Assembly (NCBI GenBank): GCA_024362935.1 | Contig: JANCRA010000177.1 | Span: forward strand, 124,001-188,000 | Source of the DNA: Setophaga petechia | Taxonomy: Eukaryota; Chordata; Aves; Passeriformes; Parulidae | Direction of reading: 5' to 3' | Length of the DNA: 64,000 nt | In this document: positions 42,301 through 53,815 of the stretch, in pieces | Layout: every line of letters begins with the position of its first letter | How positions within the stretch are numbered: the first letter of the stretch is position 1 | Program-made: the position numbers and the translations under genes | Notes under the pieces: model-generated | What the model saw: the letters and a program-made list of their open reading frames with translations, nothing else | Databases searched by the model: none | What the model was told of the DNA's origin: nothing

Positions 42301-44134
42301 AATCTGGCTGACAAGAGCCTGTCTTGCAGGAGAGGAGTTCCTGCAGCCTTTGCTTTCTGACTGATAGCATTGTTCTCATTAAGGAGCAGGCTAGGAGTCA
42401 TTAAAACCAAAGATCACGGGCAGAGACTCTCTAACTAATTAAAGTTAGACAGTGGTACGTTTATTAGCACCGGCGGGCGGCACCAGAGCCGTCCCTAAAA
42501 GGCGTGACCGCGCTGTCCAAGGTTCTTTGTCCTCTCTTTATTTCCCAAGATCTTACATACAATACATCTGCATAACCCCAGCACCTCCCATCCTTGCTCT
42601 GTATCCAAATGAGGTCATTGGTCCTTCACACCTGTGCAATTCTTCCCTTGAATTGGGTCAATGGTCTCAAATTGGGTCAGTGGTCTTAGGGGATGAAGTC
42701 AGGAATGTCTTCATCAGGTCTCTGCGACCCTCTGGCACCATCCAAGGTCCCCTGCTTAGTGATTGATTGACATCAAGCCCAGGTGCTAACCATTGTTCTA
42801 CTGGTTTCAAGATGTTCTTAGAACAGTTCACTTACTGCACTTCCTTCTAGAAAGAAGCTCCTAATGGTAAACAACAGAACAATCAGCTCCAGCTTAAGCA
42901 TCTCATCATCATTAACCTATGCTCTGCCTATCTAAGTTACATCCTGATCAATGGGAATTGCTTCTAACCCTCAGCTGAAATCTGAACTCTTTAAAATCAT
43001 GCTTCAGCTATGCCCAGGGAGAAGGGGGCTGAATGAGCTGAGTAAGAATTGTAGGAGAGATGAGCAGATGTCAGCAATCTGTGCTCTGCTTTAACCTGGG
43101 AAGCCAAGAGACAAAGGGCGTTTTCAGGCAGCAGCACAGAGAGCTGCTGGATCAGCCTTGGGCAGGGGCTGGAGGGGTCTGGCTGTGCCTTCAGAGGGAG
43201 CTTGAACAGTCAAGAGCTTCTGATGGCAAAGCTCAGCTTTGGCTGGTCCTGGAGGTCCCCTTGCACCAACGCCCTCCCTTGGGATGTTCCCAACCTCTGT
43301 GGGTTGAGGAGAATTCATGGAAATGGCCTCAGGGTGAAGGAATGAAGTGCAGGGCCAGCCAGGACTAGGGAGCCCAAGTTTCTGGTGGGGACTCTCAGCC
43401 ATGGTTTCTATTTTGTCTGCAGAAGGGAGCTGAAGCAGCCGGCTCAAAAGCTTGAGGAGGAGGAGGCAAAAGCCTTAGAGGAGGAAGAGACACGGAAGAA
43501 GGAAAAGAAGGGTGTCTCTGTTGGGAAGCAACCTCCAAAACTAGAGAAGGGGAAAACCAAGACCCTAGAGAAGAAGGAAACCAAAATCCCCAAAAAGGAA
43601 ACCAAATCACCAGAGAGGAAGGAACGCAAAATCCCAGAGAAGAAAGAAACCAAGGCCCCAAATAAGAAGGAAACCAAAATCCCAGCAGAAAAGGAAACCA
43701 AGGCCCCAGAGAACAAGGAAACCAAAGCATCAGAGAGGAATGAAACCAAAATAACAGAGAAGAAGGAAACCAAAATCCCAGAGAAGAAAGAAACCAAAGC
43801 ATCAGAGAGGAATGAAACCAAAATAAAAGAGAAGAAGGAAACCAAAATTCCAGAGAAGAAGAAAACCAAAGCATCAGAGAGGAATGAAACCAAAATACCA
43901 GAGAGGAAGGAAACCAAAATCCCAAAGAAGAAGGAACCCAGTGCCTCAAAGAAAGGAGAACCCAAAATCCTAGAGAGGAAGGAAACCATAATCACAGAGA
44001 AGAAGGAAACCAAAATCCCAGAGAAGAAGGAAAGCAGAGCATCAGAAAGGAAGAAAAGCAAAGGATCAGAGAGGAAGGGAACCGAAATCCCAGAAAAGTT
44101 GAAACCCAAAGCCCCGAAATCCCAGAAAAGTTGA
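30397..44134 (+). CDS. HYDIN: HYDIN-like gene with Lys/Glu repeat C-terminus
   Basis: Nine plus-strand exons with AG/GT borders: 30,397-30,531; 31,962-32,161; 34,027-34,094; 35,302-35,534; 37,368-37,468; 38,714-38,849; 39,297-39,461; 41,343-41,569; 43,423-44,134. They total 1,977 nt, divisible by 3, every junction is in phase, and the reading ends with TGA. The first eight match HYDIN, a giant axonemal central-pair protein of motile cilia built of ASH/MSP-like beta domains (for example ELVCITARERIIVPVRAIGA, LVDLEGVGKGVAALIITAR, VSGVLQPGESQQVSSTF). Against full-length HYDIN the sets between 32,161 and 34,027 and between 39,461 and 41,343 lack several hundred residues, so this is a shortened paralogue. 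The last exon is not HYDIN-like: it encodes about 24 Lys/Glu-rich 8-residue repeats. No 5' exon or promoter was found. It may be an expressed minigene or a partial copy; the phase agreement favours a recent functional state. Confidence 0.75.
34584..34816 (+). repeat. (GGGAA)n microsatellite, about 46 copies
   Basis: A near-perfect pentanucleotide array in an intron of the HYDIN-like gene. It opens all six frames, so long Gly-Arg-Glu-Lys or Pro-Phe-Ser-Leu reading frames across it are artefacts. The purine strand can form G-quadruplex or triplex structures. Confidence 0.95.
35963..36501 (+). repeat. Probable solo LTR in HYDIN-like intron
   Basis: LTR-like layout: TGTAGCAGTTC start, TATA-like TACAAAAG near 36,357, AATAAA in ggAATAAAccc near 36,418, end ...CTCTTGCA. 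No clear target duplication with these ends, although gtgtag occurs at 35,962-35,967 and 36,502-36,507, so the boundaries are uncertain. Confidence 0.45.
36516..36940 (+). repeat. 40-42 bp minisatellite
   Basis: About ten units of gagggttctgcctctggtca plus atgccccccctggggcagttct. Units with 'gccctgg' are 40 bp and those with 'gcctctgg' 42 bp; the two types alternate, so higher-order duplication is likely. Confidence 0.92.
40424..40458 (+). repeat. (ATGG)n microsatellite
   Basis: About eight copies of ATGG in a HYDIN-like intron. Confidence 0.9.
42390..43020 (-). repeat. Candidate minus-strand LTR in HYDIN-like intron
   Basis: On the minus strand the sequence carries two AATAAA signals (plus-strand TTTATT near 42,461 and 42,537) in an LTR-like U3-R-U5 arrangement and is unlike the surrounding intron. 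Ends and target duplication could not be fixed. It separates the last two HYDIN-like exons. Confidence 0.35.
43423..44134 (+). repeat. Coding minisatellite: 24-bp unit, ETKIPEKK-type repeats
   Basis: Within the last HYDIN-like exon, from about 43,556 to 44,120, roughly 24 units of 24 bp (consensus gaaaccaaaatcccagagaag plus aag) encode ETK-I/A-P/S-E-K/R-K/N. One unit is 21 bp; all length changes keep the frame. The exon starts with an Arg-Glu-Leu-Lys stretch and a poly-Glu helix. The preceding acceptor is ttctattttgtctgcag. Confidence 0.85.
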
Positions 44135-44204
44135 AACCCAAAGAAGGGGAACCCAAAGCCCTGAAGAAAGGGGAGAACTGAAATCCCAGAGGACCCAGCT
44201 GAGA

Positions 44205-44595
44205 TGCAGAACTCTTTATTTTTTATTCACACAACTCATTTTACACAGTTTGACAGACCTCGTCTGCAACTTTAGTTAGTTCATAGATTTCTTATCAGTT
44301 CTTCTATTATTGGTAATAAAATAGATTTACTTGTGCATCAAATCTCTCAACTGTATTGTTTGCCTGTTCTCTTCACTCATTCTCATGAGACAAATCCCTT
44401 GTTTTTGCAGGTGCATTTGTTTTTCACCCTCAGAATAGATTGTTCACAAAGTCTCATTCTCACAATAGCTGCACACAGGAACTTGTAACTGCTTAGCTGC
44501 ACTCAGAAGAGATGACAGGCCAGCTATTAATATGGCAGAACAAGGCCTGATTTCATAGGGCCTTTCTTTTATCGTTATTCTACCTGTCTATGACA
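44205..44595 (-). repeat. Minus-strand LTR with adjoining polypurine tract
   Basis: Read on the minus strand it begins TGTCATAGACAGG (44,595) and ends ...TTCTGCA (44,205), with AATAAAAAATAAAG close to the end. A polypurine tract (plus-strand tctccccctttttg, 44,596-44,609) lies exactly at its start. It is therefore the 3' LTR of a minus-strand provirus whose interior lay to the right. The left boundary is approximate. Confidence 0.6.
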
Positions 44596-44609
44596 TCTCC
44601 CCCTTTTTG

Positions 44610-47235
44610 TTAATTTAAAAAAGGCTCCTATGTTCTGATGTTGAAACCGTTCACTCTTGTGAGGGTATTATCTCATCAAGGTTATCACTGGTTATCTGTT
44701 TGATATGGGGATAAGATGGATAAAAGACCAATTACAATCAACAAAACTTACCAAATTCTATCAAGTCATTGACACAGGGTTTTGCAGCATGAGAAAACAA
44801 AAGAATAATGTCCAATGTCTCTTAGGGAAATGGAAAGACATGACCATTGCTTCCAATGAGTAGAGAAGGATGAGAAAGTCTGTGAGCTGGAAATGTTGAT
44901 CTTTGGCATGACTGAATGTCCTGCTGGGAGCTGGAACAGGGAATAACTGCAGAGGGTTGGTAGGAGCACTGTACCATGAGGATGCCAGGAGGCTTTTGTT
45001 GGAAATTGCCTCTGTCAGTTTCCAGCCACAGCCATGTCTTGGCAGTCCTCCTTCGGCTCCTGCTCTGCCCACAAAGGCTGCAAGGTGATGAGGTTATTTC
45101 TCCTTGCACTGGGCCTCATTTTGTCAGAGCTGATCAGTATCTGATGGAATGAGCAGGTGACTGCTTTGAACTGCTGATGATAAAACACAGGCACATCTTC
45201 TCCTGAAGTTAATGAATCAATCAGGCTTCACTGTGGTACACCCAACTGGGATTTAGATGGGATGATCTTTTTTCCAAATTTCTCATGTAAATATTGCATT
45301 ATTCAAAATGATTAGTTGTCCAAAATTCTCATGTACATATTGCATTTTTTGAATGTTCTTAAGGTGTTCATTCCTCTTCTTTTTTTTTTTTTTAAATGAG
45401 ATACATGTCTTTTGTTATGAGTATGAAGAAACATCATAGCAAAAGAATACATGCAGTGGACAAGAAACTTAGAGCAATTAGGAATAATTTGGATCCAACA
45501 ATCAGGAATATTTCAAATAGCAGACAAAGCTAACAACATAGGTGGAATTAGGTAAATAGCAATCTCTGAAATAATGTACCATCATCCCAGAGTCTGCAAA
45601 CAGCTGACAAACCTCGATTCAGTGGGGACTTGGGTAATTATTTCCAGATAATAATTCCCAAGCTCCCTTTAAAAAGAGTTCAACTGTCATGTCTAGAGGC
45701 TCAAATTGCCAAGTCAAAGCAACTCAAATCTAGCTTTGATGCAGAAAACATCTGGGTCTGTTGGCAAATTCCTGTCCAGGTAGAGCTAAGGCCTGGCCAC
45801 CACCCAAGCTCTAAGTGGGAGAGAATTCCTTAAAGGTAATTTAAAACAAGGCTCTTGGGAACAGCACTTAGGAGTAAAGGTCTAGGGGTGACAGATTAAT
45901 GAACCATCCCATAGCTGTCTCCTCCAAAATTTCCTCAGCATAGAGATGCTTTAAACCCAGCAAACTGTTGGAGTGGTTCTGTAATAATAATTGGGGCTGC
46001 ATCTGATTACTTGGAGTAGATGTCACAATTCCATCAGTTTAGAGGAGGCTTCCCACAAAGCTGAGATATCATTTCTTGAAACACTGAAAAAATACTTAAA
46101 AATGATGAGACAGCACTGGGTCAAAGCATAGAGCCACAGTGTGAAGCCCAGCTAGAGGGGCAGTCTGGTCTGAGAGATACAGAAGCAGCTAGAGAACAAA
46201 AGGAGGATCCTGAAATGACACCTGTCTTGTAGATAATTACACCAAAGATGGTAAGGCATATGAAAAGCTGGCTATAAAAACAGTAATACAAACATTTATG
46301 TATTTGTGACAGAATAAATGCATCAAAGGAAAACACTGAACGACTCACGAGTAAAACTGATGATAGCTCAGACTAAATAAGACTCAAACCTGATAGAAAT
46401 TTATTTGGACAGCGCTAGAGCTTAACAAGAGGAACTTAAACTCAGCCCTAAAAGGATTTCAAATTAATAAACATAGTTTCATTATCACCTTGGTAGAACA
46501 AAAAGCACACTCAAGAGAACTCAAAGTTAGTTAATACCAAAAATAACTGTATCCGTAAAAACTGGAATAGAACATTGTTCAAACTTAGTAATACTGAAAC
46601 TGAACAGAAATATAATCTACCAAAATTAACCAAATACAACTTTGCCTTATTTAATTTAACAGAAGGTAACTGAGCATTACAATATTGGGCTTTAATTTAA
46701 CAGAATTAAAATTAACCTCCTTAAAAGTTATAGATATATGAGGTAATTTTGTCCAAGGTTATTAACACAAAAAGACTACTTAAAGGTGAATAGACCATAA
46801 GTGAAATAACAGCATGATGGTGTACTGGAGGGATTCAAGTTGTAACAAGCATATTAGAATTATAAGTAAATCAGTTATGACAAAACCCACGGTAACTGCA
46901 AATTCCATGGAAACAGAAATTCAGTAGGACTTTTTAAAGTGCAGGGTTACTGGAAAATAAATACAATAACGTGCAATTTAGCATATTGCTGAACAACCCA
47001 ACAGCTTTTTGTGACTGTATCTGGCATAATTTTATATGGCACATTTGTTAGCATTCTTGTTCAAGGAATCAGACCATGTTAAAATTTGGTAAATAATAAG
47101 GTGTTTCATTTACCGCTTTTCAATATAGTTGATAGTTATCCATAGGGATAGTTATAGGCTTTGTTAATTGCTGATTTGTCTTTTTGGTATGTGTTTTGAA
47201 TCCGGTCAATTGCTGGTCAATTGCTTTTCAGACAT
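44610..47235. other. AT-rich stretch, probable decayed provirus interior, no gene
   Basis: By position this is the interior of the minus-strand element whose LTR ends at 44,595. No gag, pol or env motif survives that I can name, and open frames are short. Confidence 0.35.
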
Positions 47236-47239
47236 CTAA

Positions 47240-47350
47240 AGTAAAATTTGACACAGTATGTGGCCTTGGAGGACCCCAACAGGTCCAGTTCTTGGGGTTC
47301 CTCTGGAGCATTGGGCAGCATTTTTGTCCACCTGTGCCAAGTATCTGCCA
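47240..47350 (+). pseudogene. Possible RT fragment
   Basis: Plus-strand reading GGPQQVQFLGFLWSIGQH resembles the VQFLG block after the RT active site in class I/III elements. A single short motif, so weak. Confidence 0.3.
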
Positions 47351-47419
47351 GGTCGGGTCTCTTACCTGTGGTGCGGAGGAGCTCTGAGTTACAGACGGGC
47401 CAGTCATCTGCTACAAAGG

Positions 47420-48895
47420 TGTCACGGTTTGACGCTGGCGCAATGCCAGTGCCTCCATGAAAATACATTCTCCCTGGTGTCTGCTGTGAGGTGTGACCAG
47501 GAATAGAGCAAAGCAGGCTTCAGCTTAGGAATAGAAGGGGAAAAAAAGCTTTATTAACTTACAATATATAAAAGAAACACACAGAAGTCAGGATGAAAAC
47601 CTTCCAAACTCTCCTCTTCCCCCCACCAAATTCCCAATACATCACAGTAAGACAAATCCTTGGATTCTCAATTCAGTTACCACCCCTCAGACCACCAACT
47701 CTCAGTCCATCACCATCCTTTGGATAATCAATTGTCAGTTCATCAAGAGGAGAGGAGTCCCTCTTGTGCCATAGGCTTCCACTGGTAACACATTTGAGAC
47801 CTCATGTGTTTCCATGTCACTCGTGGCACCACCTGGAGAACATCTGCCATCGTGACATCTTCCTTCCATGCCCAGTGCTCTCACCACTGCACATGGACCA
47901 CAGCTGCTTCTAGGGTTCCCCTTTTAAGGATGCTTTGCCCAATTCCAAAAAAAGCACAGTCTCTCACTTTTGGGACACCTGTCGCCCCCAAATTCACCCC
48001 CTTGGGCTGACTGGGCTTGAGAACAGAGATCTTCTCTTCCCTGAAGACCGAGGGCACCACCACCCTCCTCACCCATCGCCTCTGTTCACGCACTCCTTCC
48101 CATAACAACACCACACTCTCTTGGCTCCAAGGCATTGCCTCCCCGTAAATGCAGTCTCTGTGTCACAGGAAAAATGGTTCTGTCCATGGCTATACAAGAG
48201 AAGTCCAGCCAAAGGCCATTCCATCATCTCCTCTCACCTAGGATTTTTCTCAACTCTTCTGATATCTTTCACTTGCACGGACTTTCATCACACTTGTCCA
48301 TTTCCTTCTATTTCATCTCAATCTCTCTTGTCATTCAGATCCAGAAGGATCAGTATTTATAAGGTTTCATCATCCAAGAAAAGAGTTCAAACCTCAGGCT
48401 CTGCCTGTCCAGAGCTCCCATGCTGGCCCTGCCGAGCACCTTCTCTCTGCACCCTTGCTGCACGCCCCCCTTCTCCTTCAGCCGCGCTGCCAGCACATGA
48501 TATCAAATTTCCAGGTGGCACAAGCATAGGCACAGGCTCTCTCTCTCTCTGTCTCGGGGGCCGGGGGCTGCCTGCTGCCTCTCAGTGCTCCTCCACCCTT
48601 CCATCCTGCAGGGCCTTCACCTCCCCTCTCTGTCCAAGGCCCAGGCCTACCTCACCCGGCCCCATGGCTTCCTCTGCCCGGCCCAGCCCGCAGCTGGGCA
48701 TGGGAGCTCTGACCTCTTTCACCCACCGGAACCAAAAGAAAGTTTTCTTGGCAGTTCTCTGCTTTTAACCCTCTGTGTTCTCAGAGGCGTAGCCATGTCC
48801 TCAGTGGCCACACCACGTGCCAGTATTCAAATCTGAGCACCTATTGGTTTGACCACAGCATCCCAAAAAACTCCCTTCCTTTTCAAACCAGGACA
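47420..48895 (-). repeat. 1.48-kb minus-strand passerine ERV LTR
   Basis: On the minus strand it begins TGTCCTGGTTTGAAAAGG (48,895) and ends GCGTCAAACCGTGACA (47,420), so the ends form an imperfect inverted repeat. AATAAAGC lies near 47,553 on the minus strand, about 130 bp from the end. Flanks are aaagg and gaggg, which could be a 5-bp duplication aged by two transitions. Confidence 0.7.
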
Positions 48896-49960
48896 GAGGG
48901 TCTCTTTCCCTTCTGGCTGGCACAGAGGTAACAAGGCTGACCCGGCCCCCGTCTCAACCAGGCCGGGCCGGGCGGCTCCTGCCGTGGGGCCGGGCCCCTT
49001 CCCAGGGACCCCGCCAGGCCCCATCGGCTGCCGGGCAGGGCAGCGGAGGCCGCGGGGCCGAGGCCGGGCCGGGCCATGGCTGCAGTTGGGAACATCTGGG
49101 CACTGCTGAGCCCTGCCCTGCCGCCAGCCCGGGCCCAGCCAGGATCCGCCGGGCCCCAGGAGCAGCCCCGGGCCGGGCCGGCTCGGCCAAGATTCTACCA
49201 CCGCTGGGGTTCAGCCGCAAGCCCCGGGCAGGGCGAGGAGAAGCCATCGGCCCCCGGCCGTGCTGCTGCTGTGCTCTGGCCTGGCTGCTGAGATCCTGGC
49301 CCTGCCCCAGCGCGGCCCATCCTGACACAGCCCCAGCGCAGCTGCTGCAGAAACCTCCATGGTAAAACAGCTCCGGCCGCAAGCACCGAGCCCGGCCAGG
49401 GTCACGGAACCATCTGCAGGCCCCGGGGCAGATATGAACTCTTTCAGTGCTTCCATCCTCCCTCCAGGGAGAGAAAAGGACCAAGTGCAGGCACATACAG
49501 GAGCAACATGAAGACACCAAGATGACTGAAGAGCAAGTTGAGTCCCAGATGGGAGGGATGAGGGGATACCTTGATCTTGGAGCTGAAATTCTCTTGTAAA
49601 GCTGTGCAGAAGAATGTAATTGATACATCAGACTCTCTTTTTCCCTATAACACACTGAAAAGTATGAGGAGATGAGTTGTTCAGCAAAGGCCTCCATGCT
49701 AAAGGAAGCAAATGTTGAAGTAGCTGTGATCCCATCAGAAGTTTGAACAGAGAGAGCAGACTGATGAGACCCTGTGCCCTCAGGGAGAGAAGAAGAAGAC
49801 CTCTGTTCCCAGAGATGAAGATGATTTCAAAAAGACATGAAGAGAACCTTTTCTCTTAAACAGCTCATCTTTAAACTAATACCCTATAAGTTCACATGAC
49901 CCATAAACACAGCTTTGGGAAAAGGTGTGAAAAAAATGGAAGGGATTCACAATTGCTGAT
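48896..49960 (-). repeat. GC-rich block, probable ERV remnant
   Basis: Directly upstream (minus strand) of the long LTR. Very GC-rich with CCGGGCC runs at 48,940-49,300, then ordinary composition. Looks like LTR or leader sequence of the same broad ERV group, but I cannot define it. Long frames on both strands reflect base composition. Confidence 0.3.
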
Positions 49961-50859
49961 TTTCAGGGCTGCTGCTCTTCATGGGAATTGAGAGCCATGA
50001 GAGAACTGTTTTCTTATGGAGAAGTCTCCATAGCATGAAAGAGAGACTCCTCTCCCTAAGTGAACTGAAGATAGACTATTCTAGAGGAGGTAAACCGACT
50101 GAAAATTTTAGGTTCTGTCCCTTTTCATTGTCAGTAAGAAAGAAAAGTATTCAAGGAGAGGAGAAGTGTTCTGAATTCTTACTACTCTTAGTTATTATTG
50201 ACAAACTTTTCTTTATACCCTTTTAAAGCTTTGATCCTACTTTGCCTTTCTTTTAATCCTATGTCACAGCAGGAAATGAGTAAATGTATTCTAGTGAGTG
50301 CACTTGTAATTACCCAACCACACCACACTAATTGATGCTTTGGCCAAGAAATCTCAAATTGGTGAACCAAAACCGCTACAGAAACATTCCTGATGAACTG
50401 CATGAGAGCAGAGGGAAATCAAGGCAGAGTGGTTTGTCAGAATTTGCTTGATCCTCATGAATTTGCTTGATCCTCATGAGCCTCACTGTGCATTTGGAGC
50501 TTAGCCCTTGAACCTCAGGGCCCGGCAGGAGATTGCACAAGCCTTGCCAGGAGTCAAAGGCAGAGGAAACACCCAAAGTGTCCCAGGCATTCATGGCTCC
50601 CCCTGAGCTCCCTCTTCAACACAGGCTCCTCATGGACTCCCTGGAGGAGAGAATTGGTGGCCAGGATGGCACAAAAACCTCTCAGACACTCAGTGTGGAA
50701 AGGAAAATCCAAAGTACCTTCAACATCTTGAGTGTCTCAAAGCATTAATGAGCCCCACTGAGTATCAGAACATCACAGAGGGTGGCTCTGTGGCATCAGA
50801 GAGTGGGTTGTGACATCACCTGGTGGCTGGGGAACACCATCGAGCAGCCTGTGACATCA
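49961..50859. other. No gene recognised
   Basis: Unique-looking sequence with a small local duplication (atttgcttgatcctcatga at 50,441 and 50,460). No supported exon. Confidence 0.4.
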
Positions 50860-51481
50860 CAGAACAGATTGTGACATTACAGGGTGACTTTATGACATCA
50901 GTCTTCTGTGACATCACAGCACTGCTGTATGATATCACAGGGTGACATGAAGTTGGCTCTGTGACATCACTAGAGCTGCGTGATATCACAGGGGCACTCT
51001 GACATCATGGGGGCTGTTTGATGTCACAGGGACAGTGTGACGTCACAGGGGCATTGTGACATCACAGGGCATTGTGACATCACAGGGGCAGTGTGACATC
51101 ACAGGGGCATTGTGACATCACGGGGGCTGTGTGACATCACAGCGGCATTGTGACATCACAGGGGCATTGTGACATCACATGGCATAGTGTGACATCATAG
51201 GGGCATTGTGACATCACAGGGGCTGTGTGACATCACAGGGGCATTGTGACATCACAGGGGCTGTGTGACATCACAGGGGCTGTGTGACATCACAGGGGCA
51301 TTGTGACATCCCAGGGGCATTGTGACATCACAGGGGCTGTGTGACATCACAGGGGCATTGTGACATCACGGGGGCAGTGTGGCATCACGGGGACTGTGTG
51401 ACATCACAGGGGCATTGTGACATCACAGGGGCATTGTGACATCACATGGGATAGTGTGACATCATAGGGGCATTGTGACAT
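50860..51481 (+). repeat. CRE-like minisatellite, left part
   Basis: About 30 units of roughly 19 bp, consensus GTGACATCACAGGGGCATT with GCTGT and GCAGT variants. TGACATCA differs from the cAMP-response palindrome TGACGTCA by one CpG transition; one unit near 51,038 still reads TGACGTCA. The array is interrupted by ERV-C and resumes at 59,510. Confidence 0.92.
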
Positions 51482-51833
51482 TGATAGTGGAACCCTGGAA
51501 AATGTCAAAGATAGAACTCTAAGATGTTAGGCTCTGTACTTTTCTCAGAACACTGCACTGGCGTAAGCAGTATGATAAATGATATAATTGTTAGATGTGA
51601 TGATTGTTTAGTAATTAAGTATAATTATTATACCGTAAGAATATACGTATACAATAGAACAATGTAAGTTTAATAATTAACATGAAAGTTATGTAACGAT
51701 AGAGTATAAAATATGTTCACCTCGAATGTATGGTTGGAATCAGATTTGGGTTGCAATACCCCGATTCCCAGAGCTCTTAATAAAAAGCACCGCATATAAT
51801 CACTCCGTGATTATGTGTTTTTGAACGCTAACA
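51482..51833 (+). repeat. ERV-C 5' LTR
   Basis: TGATAGTGGAACC to GAACGCTAACA. TATAAA at 51,705-51,710 and AATAAA at 51,779-51,784 place the R region between them. Both differences from the 3' LTR are CpG losses on this side (gcaCTGgcg for gcaCCGgcg; atCACtcc for atCGCtcc). Confidence 0.95.
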
Positions 51834-51836
51834 TTT

Positions 51837-51854
51837 TGGCGACCCAGATGGGAC
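51837..51854 (+). other. ERV-C primer binding site
   Basis: TGGCGACCCAGATGGGAC, three bases after the LTR end. Possibly an arginine tRNA type; not assigned firmly. Confidence 0.6.
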
Positions 51855-52140
51855 CCTGTGAGTGCTGCTGAGCGAGTTCGCGACTCGATCACGCTCCAGC
51901 CGGCACCGAGGGATTCTCGGGGAGCCCATCGGCCGCGACCGCTTCCGCCGCTCACAACGTCCCCGGGAGAAAGGTAAGGTGCTTTTTATCCTGGTCCGGG
52001 TGCCTGCCAGTAAGACGCGGCGAAAGCTGCGCTTGGTTGGGCTAAAGGAATTCCTGGTGGTATAAGCCTAGGCGCCGTTCCGTAAGACAATCGCGAAAGC
52101 GTTGCGGGTTCGGCAATCTGGTATATCTGGTATATCTGGT

Positions 52141-52860
52141 ATGGAGAAACTTAAAGGGATTTTGGGCAGTAATACCCCAATCCCGCAAAATTCTCCTTTG
52201 GGGTGCTTATTAGCACATTGGAAACAGGGTAATTTCGGGAACGAATTACGTAAAACTAAGTTGGTTGATTATTGCAATTCATGGTGGCCAGAATATGCCC
52301 TTGAGAATGGCGAAAAATGGCCAAAATATGGTACTCTGCAGTATAATACTATTTCACAGTTAATGTCATTTTGTAAGCAAGAAGGAAAATGGGATGAAGT
52401 TCCGTATGTTGATTTGTTTTTCTATTTGCGGGGAAAGCCAGAATGGCAGGATGAAAGTGGATTATTGGTGGTTAAAACATCTGCAAATAATAAGTGTGGT
52501 GTTTGTGAGGAACGTTGTTTAGAACACTTGGTGTTAAAAGAAAGCCTGAGTAGGGAAGATTATACAGATATTGATTTACAGGTAGCTCCAATAGGAACAA
52601 GAGCACCTAACCCTATCCCACCTGCTTCATCTGCCCCTATCCCACTGCCTGCTCCTAACCCACCTAGCCCTGAACCTGTCTCATCTAGTACACCCTTCCC
52701 TCTTTATCCTCCTCTCCCAGCATCACCTGATCCCTCTTCCTCAGAAGATGAGCAGAATGTAACTGTGGTAGAAAAGAGAGAGAGAGAGTCAACGACCCCG
52801 GTAGCCCACAGAACCAGGAGTCGGTCTACCCTTGCCCCAGTTATGGATAGAAAAAGACAT
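52141..52860 (+). pseudogene. gag: ERV-C gag, matrix and proline-rich part
   Basis: ATG 52,141 begins MEKLKGILGSN without an N-terminal Met-Gly, so no standard myristoylation signal. A matrix-like globular part (CLLAHWKQGNFG, LVDYCNSWWPEY) and one CxxC-CxxxC cluster (CGVCEERC near 52,496) are followed by a Pro/Ser-rich linker (52,595-52,740). Homology leaves this frame in the A-rich stretch around 52,840-52,880, although the frame itself stays open to 52,989. The frame change may be a real lesion or a base-calling error. Confidence 0.75.
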
Positions 52861-53815
52861 GGGCAGACAAAAACGGACTGTAATTGCCCCCTTACGGCAA
52901 GGTGTAGGAATAGAAGGGCCAGTATTTGTAAAAGTGCCTTTTACTCCGGCAGATTTGGTTATTTGGAAGCAAACAGCCGGAACTTATAGAGAAAATCCTG
53001 ATAAAATGGCACGAGTGGTAAAAATGGTTATAAAAACTCAAAATCCTGACTGGGAGGATATACAAGTAATATTAGATACTCTGATGGATTCGACTGAGAA
53101 AGAGATGGTACTTAAGGCAGCCAAAGAGAGGGCAAGAGAAGATATCAGAAATGGGCTAGTAACAGGGAATTTAGATGTGAATTTCCCAACTGAGGATCCA
53201 AATTGGGACCCTAATTTATTTGGTGATATGAGGAGATTACGGAAATATCAAGAGTGGATCCAAATAGGAGTTCAGAAGGCTGTGCCCAAAACTATAAATT
53301 GGTCTAAACTGTATGAGGTTCGGCAGGAAAAAAAAGAATCTCCCACTGCATTTTTGGAGAGGCTTAAGGAGGTAGCAAGAAAATATACAGATCTCCAAGT
53401 GGACACAGAACAAGCAAAGGTTCAGCTTGCTCTCACATTCTTGGGCCAATCACAGGATGACATTCGTAGAAAATTGCAAAAATTAGAAGGGGAAGACCTA
53501 AGGAATTTAGATAAGCTACTTGAAGTTGCTTGGAAGGTGTGTAACAATCGCGAAAGAGAAGCTAATAAAAGGCAGCAGCAGAACCTTCTGGCAGTGGTAC
53601 AAGGAAGAGGGAACCCAAATTTCAGGGGTCACAACAGAAACGGTCGAGGTAGGAGACCTGTTACACAGGGGTTAACCCTAAATCAGTGTGCGTATTGTAA
53701 GCGGGAGGGCCATTGGAAAAATGAGTGTCCAGAAAAACTGCATAACCGGTTTTACCAGGACAATCAGTTCCAGCAGGCCACTAAGGAGATGGTCTTGGGG
53801 GAGTATACTAGCTGA
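52832..53815 (+). pseudogene. gag: ERV-C gag, capsid and nucleocapsid part
   Basis: The rest of gag is in frame 2: IAPLRQGVGIEGPVFVKVPF (capsid start, near 52,890), then the EDPNWDPNLFGDMRRL region, FLERLKEVARKY and SQDDIRRKLQKLE. There is one CCHC box, CAYCKREGHWKNEC, near 53,687. It ends with TGA 53,813-53,815. Open throughout; only the join with the matrix part is broken. Confidence 0.85.

Noticed and set aside
47184..47387. A full RT gene on the plus strand
   Set aside because: Only one short motif survives; kept as a weak fragment.
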